Shown in pieces: positions 20,330 through 24,265 of a DNA stretch of 24,265 nt. The stretch's first letter is position 1, and each line of letters opens with the position of its first letter. The stretch comes from Hofstenia miamia. Its lineage: Eukaryota > Xenacoelomorpha > Acoela > Hofsteniidae. The stretch lies in NCBI GenBank assembly GCA_900660155.1, contig CABFPE010000116.1, positions 1,544,643 to 1,568,907 of the forward strand. Direction: 5' to 3'. The notes beneath the pieces are model-generated. The model saw only the letters and a program-made list of their open reading frames with translations, was not told the DNA's origin and ran no database searches. Both the position numbers and the translations under genes were made by a program.

Positions 20330-22296
20330 ACGTTTTTAGAAAGTCGCATGGTAGTTTGATAGAAAATTTAAACTATTTTAAAATTATTTGTTTTGTTTGT
20401 TTAAGTTATGTACTACTTATAATATATTACAGAGTATTACACTGAAACGTGAACTGCACCATATTGGTTTTATTTGTGGAAGTCATAATACGTCCTTGGT
20501 TAGAACACATCTGCCTGATTTGTGATATAGCGGAGGTGGATGTGCATTCAAATAACACGCTTAACTTTAATGACAATCGCAATAAACTGTATTTGTATCC
20601 ATATTTGCTTTTAAAGTTTTCCTAAATATGGAAATATTTTGCAATGATTGTATGTTGCGCGTGATATTTGTTGGCTAAATTACAATATGTGATTTACTGA
20701 TTTTCTTGAAAATTTACCAATTTTAAGATACTTGATTAAATTTGAAATTTAAATTTATTGATGCAAGCAATGCTGTCGCTCATCATACGGGGCTGGTCAA
20801 GCAGTAACGGAATTTTATTTTCACTGTTAAAATGGATGCTGCGAATTCGATAATTTATTTTTTCAGTTGTGACGCCTTAGTAGGATCATCAGTGAGACAG
20901 ATAAGTCTGCGTTCTCCAAATTGAAATGAAAAATGCTAAAAGGAGAATTTATTTGTTAATCTGGGATGTCCCAACAAAATCTAAGTTTTCCAAATTGGTT
21001 AAATTTTTGCTTTGTGATAAATATCGTAGACAATTTTTTTCAAAATTGATTAGTTTTCAACGCTCTAGAAGTAAATTTTTCAGTGGGAATAATTGGTGCA
21101 GGCCTTGCACCCCACATTTCCTTATCTAGTGGCTCAACATGCTTAATTTCATGTTTGAATTGGGTTTTAAATTAACTAAGGACTTTAAAAGAAATGTAAA
21201 CATGTATTTCAAACCAACAAATATCGTCTATTTAAATTGTGGCGGTATTGCATATGAAAGATTTTTTATAATTGTGAAAATTCTGATCATTTCCAATTGT
21301 TGGAGGGAAAAGTCATCATAATTTAATGCATTGTTTGAAATAGTCATTCTTTATATAAATTTTCAAAGAGCTTCATCAATTACGAAAACCAAGTTTAATC
21401 ACTCAAGCAGAAAATACTATTTATAAAATGTTGTGTAAGCACTTAATTTGTATATTAATTTTATGTAGAGGATTTAAAAAATAAATATTAGAAAATACTG
21501 TCACATGCTACTTAACTTCGTTAATAAGAAATTTGACTAAAAACTGCTTAGCTGGTTAATTATTTTTATCGTAAACGTTGCAGTGGCTAAATGAAATGAA
21601 ATATCTATATTTAGTTGCTTTTTACAATATAAAATACTGATCACAACTCTAAATTGCATCAAACAATAGAAATAAAGGAACAAAACATACACATATATTT
21701 ACAAAAATAATTACAATTACTAGCTTGGGCTATGGCGAATTTAAGTTAGATGCGGTCTATTGAATAATCACTATTATAAAATTCAAAACCTCGCCATTTG
21801 TATTCAAGCATTTCCTTTGTATAACTATAGAAGTATTTTTTAATTTCGTTTATGAATACTCTTAATTTATTTGTTTTATAGATTTAGGTAAATTATTCTA
21901 TATGTTTATTGATGTGTTGAGAAATGAATATTTCATTTTTTTCTTGTTATATGGAAGAGGTATAATTTTTAGGATTCTATGATTATGTCTAAGCAATATT
22001 TATAAGGTTATAAAGTTGGATTTTTGGTATGGAACAACATTATGAAATATTTTAAAAGTAGTTGATATATTTTAATAAACAATGCAGTGTGGATTTAAAA
22101 AAGTTTAATTTCTGTATTTTTGTTATAAATATGATTAACGGCTATTTTTATAGCCCATTTTATTTGCACATTAAATTTATTCAAGATTTGTTGATTTATG
22201 TATGTATATAGTATGTTTCTAACATAGTCACATAAAAATGGAATAAATCACATTTTCCATTTTTATTAATATTTTAGTTGGAAAAAAATTTCAAAT

Positions 22297-22486
22297 ATTT
22301 TGTGGAAGCCACAAAAATATTTTACAAGTGAAACAGTAAATTCCAGCATTTTGTGGAATCTAAAAAATAGACAATCGAAATGAAATTCACTTCCGAAGTA
22401 TTGTGGAATCCACAAAAATATTTTACACGTGAAACAGCAAATTCCGAATCCACAAAAATAGACAATCGAAATAAAATTCTCTTACA
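22297..22486. repeat. Two diverged tandem units (~100 bp and ~88 bp) with internal palindromes
   Basis: Unit A (22297-22398) and unit B (22399-22486) share TTGTGGAA, CCACAAAAATATTTTAC, GTGAAACAG, AAATTCC, ATAGACAATCGAAAT and AAATTC in order. Each begins with a self-complementary TTTGTGG...CCACAAA arm that could form a hairpin. Unit B has lost about 15 bases of the second arm. Probably part of a short satellite or foldback repeat. Confidence 0.8.
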
Positions 22487-23339
22487 GAAACGACTAACAC
22501 TTATAAATTTACTTAGCAAATGCTTACTATAGTAAACCAATTAATAAGTACAAAAATAAACCATAAAAAATTTAATTATACTTTTACAAATCAATCATTG
22601 TAGGACTGCAGCCTCCTAAAAATACAGTTATAATGCATGCATTTGAATGTAGGCATGCAAAATTAAGACCTAGCATAGAATAAATATTTAAACATTGTTT
22701 CAAATTGAAGCATCTAACAGAAAAATCCCTTAGTCACATTTAATGCTTTTGAGGAAAATGGCAAACAATTGAAAGAAAGTGTAAATGTAGCATACAATTA
22801 CAATATGTTTTGCAAATCAAATAAACTGAGCTAGTCTCAAAAAATTGCTTACTTTTTAAATGCAAGTAAAAATTTGTTAATCAAATAAATCTGTTTGAGC
22901 TCTAACCTTCAAGAATGATCTAGTTAACCAAAATATAAATTTTACCAAAGACTCTAACTGAAAACAGGAAAAATGTGACTTATGTATACTTTTTACACTA
23001 AGTGGTGCTTCAATTATACATGTAAAACGATATAACAAACATACTACTAAAACTTTAGCTTCAAAATGAAAATACATGAAATAAGTTCAGCTTAGAAGAC
23101 AATCTATTACAACATAAACATTAATATGTTCAATGTTTATTGCTTGAAAACATCTCAAACACAGCTCATTTATAATTTTTAAAAGTGCGGCATATTAAGA
23201 TAAAATTCGCTATAAATGACTATGTATTATAATCGATCACTGTGGGAAAACACACTTGAATTAGCAGGAGATTTAAAGAAAGGAAAAATGTGTAATTAAG
23301 TATTATTTATAGTATATGGTGACCATATTTGCTAATTGC

Positions 23340-23490
23340 GCCCACGCCGCCGGTTGGCCAACTATTGAAACTGCGAGCAGCCAAGTCTACCTAAGAAGGA
23401 TTAACTGAAACCGCCGGTTGGAATAATATACACTCGTACAAATAGTGCCCGCGGATTTCATTTGCTAATTCAACTAGTGGCCAACTGACC
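23340..23490. repeat. GC-richer patch with repeated CCGCCGGTTGG
   Basis: CCGCCGGTTGG occurs at 23347-23357 and 23411-23421. GTTGGCCAAC (23353-23362) is a perfect palindrome, and GTGGCCAACTG recurs near 23478. TTTGCTAATT precedes both the first copy and the last. It looks like a fragment of a dispersed repeat, and no coding is seen. Confidence 0.45.
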
Positions 23491-23514
23491 AAAAATATAG
23501 TCATACTCAAAGTT

Positions 23515-23810
23515 TTCGAATTGAATTCGAGTTACTCGGACTGGCTTTAAATATTTGAGATTCAAGCTCGAATATTTTTTTGAAGAATAGGGCTATCCCG
23601 AATTCGTTCGACATTTTTTTCAAATTTCCTAGTTCTTTTCGCTAAAACATATTTATTGACAGGTGAAAAAGCCAGTGAAATTTAAAATAATTTATTTTAC
23701 AAGGGATTTTCATTTGAGTCTGAGTAAAAGTATTAATGAATTCTCTTATGAGCTTTTTGATTGAGTTTAGCTAATTCATGTGAGTTGGAGTTTCGAAATA
23801 GAACTTTTGA
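23515..23810. repeat. Sequence related to the MITE family of 5349-5652
   Basis: ATTGAATTCGAGTTACTCGG near 23521 matches TTGAGTTTGAGTTACTCAG at the MITE left end. AATAATTTATTTTAC near 23686 resembles the MITE interior, and GAGCTTTTTGATTGAG follows in a similar place. The CAGGG ends are not present, so this is at best a decayed or truncated relative. Confidence 0.35.
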
Positions 23811-24265
23811 AAGACAACAATTAATTGCATTTGTTAATTGCAACGCTTAAATTCTTTCAAAGAATTAAAGTTTAATTTTTTTAAGCATTACTTCAAAATG
23901 TTATAAAAGTAAAATAAAAATATATAAAATATAATTCAGCTAGTGTACTTAATATACTGTTTTATTGGTTTTACGAAAAGTCGGAATTATTCGGTCGCTG
24001 CTTGCATCCATTCGCAAATACATCCATTATTGCTAAAGCATAATTATTCAGGAGCTTAATTAACTTTAATAAGAACATGCAAGATATATTTTGACTTACC
24101 AAGTCATCGTCAGTTTTACAAATTATTCCCTCTAAATTTACTAGATTTTACAATAATAATTATAATTTCTTAAATTTTAAAAAGTGGCAAATTTAATTTA
24201 TAAATATAGTTTTCTTTTGTGTTTAAACTTGGTTGCAAGGATTTTATAAAAATACTCCCAATAAT

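Larger units (their letters stand above)
20330..24265. other. AT-rich region after the gene; no supported gene
   Basis: Open frames are at most 72 codons and their translations look random. Visible structure is limited to a diverged tandem at 22297-22486, a GC-richer patch at 23340-23490, and a stretch from about 23515 resembling the MITE at 5349-5652. No RNA gene was recognised. Confidence 0.6.

Noticed and set aside
20926..21321. Two adjacent small frames (67 and 60 codons)
   Set aside because: Random-looking composition, no splice signals or domain; a GGTGCAGGCCTTGCACC near-palindrome there is too short to call an element.
1..24265. CRISPR array, tRNA or rRNA genes, bacterial operon
   Set aside because: No regularly spaced repeats, no cloverleaf or rRNA sequence recognised, and the spliced gene shows the DNA is eukaryotic.

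Overview
The window is nuclear DNA of an animal. It is strongly AT-rich, with spliced genes, a degraded non-LTR retrotransposon and many short inverted or tandem repeats. The only well supported host gene has eight introns of 39-77 nt near its 5' end, followed by introns of 3.2 kb and 6.6 kb. Tiny 5' introns with long 3' introns are known from flatworms such as schistosomes. A platyhelminth is therefore my best guess, but it is an inference and not proven by the sequence.

Layout. (1) 1-~3000, minus strand: a CR1/Jockey-like non-LTR retrotransposon. ORF1 is intact (2923->2015). ORF2 (endonuclease then reverse transcriptase) is broken by three stop codons and one frameshift, and runs off the left edge. 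(2) 3123-3312 and 8319-8508: a perfect 190-bp direct repeat flanking about 5 kb of AT-rich non-coding DNA. That interval holds a 304-bp hAT-type MITE (5349-5652) and an (AT)15 microsatellite. (3) 8559-20242, plus strand: an 11-exon gene for a PAIP1-like protein (polyadenylate-binding protein-interacting protein 1), reconstructed here by hand. All ten intron boundaries are GT-AG, all phases agree, and the product is 466 residues. Its order is a PAM2-like peptide, a MIF4G (HEAT) domain, and an acidic PAM1-like C-terminus, as in animal PAIP1. (4) Intron 9 contains a 139-bp perfect duplication around a single N, which is an assembly join, and a small inverted-repeat element. (5) Intron 10 contains several old repeat families, including a G9/C9 foldback. 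(6) 20243-24265: a polyadenylation signal just after the gene, then AT-rich DNA with diverged repeats and no supported gene.

How it works together: the PAIP1-like protein is expected to bridge poly(A)-binding protein and eIF4A/eIF3 in translation initiation. The rest of the window is transposon-derived or non-coding sequence. I did not find a new multi-gene system. The points most worth checking are the perfect repeats of the PAIP1 5' region (biological duplication or misassembly), the in-frame 39-nt intron 4, and the possible trans-splice acceptor 10 nt before the start codon.
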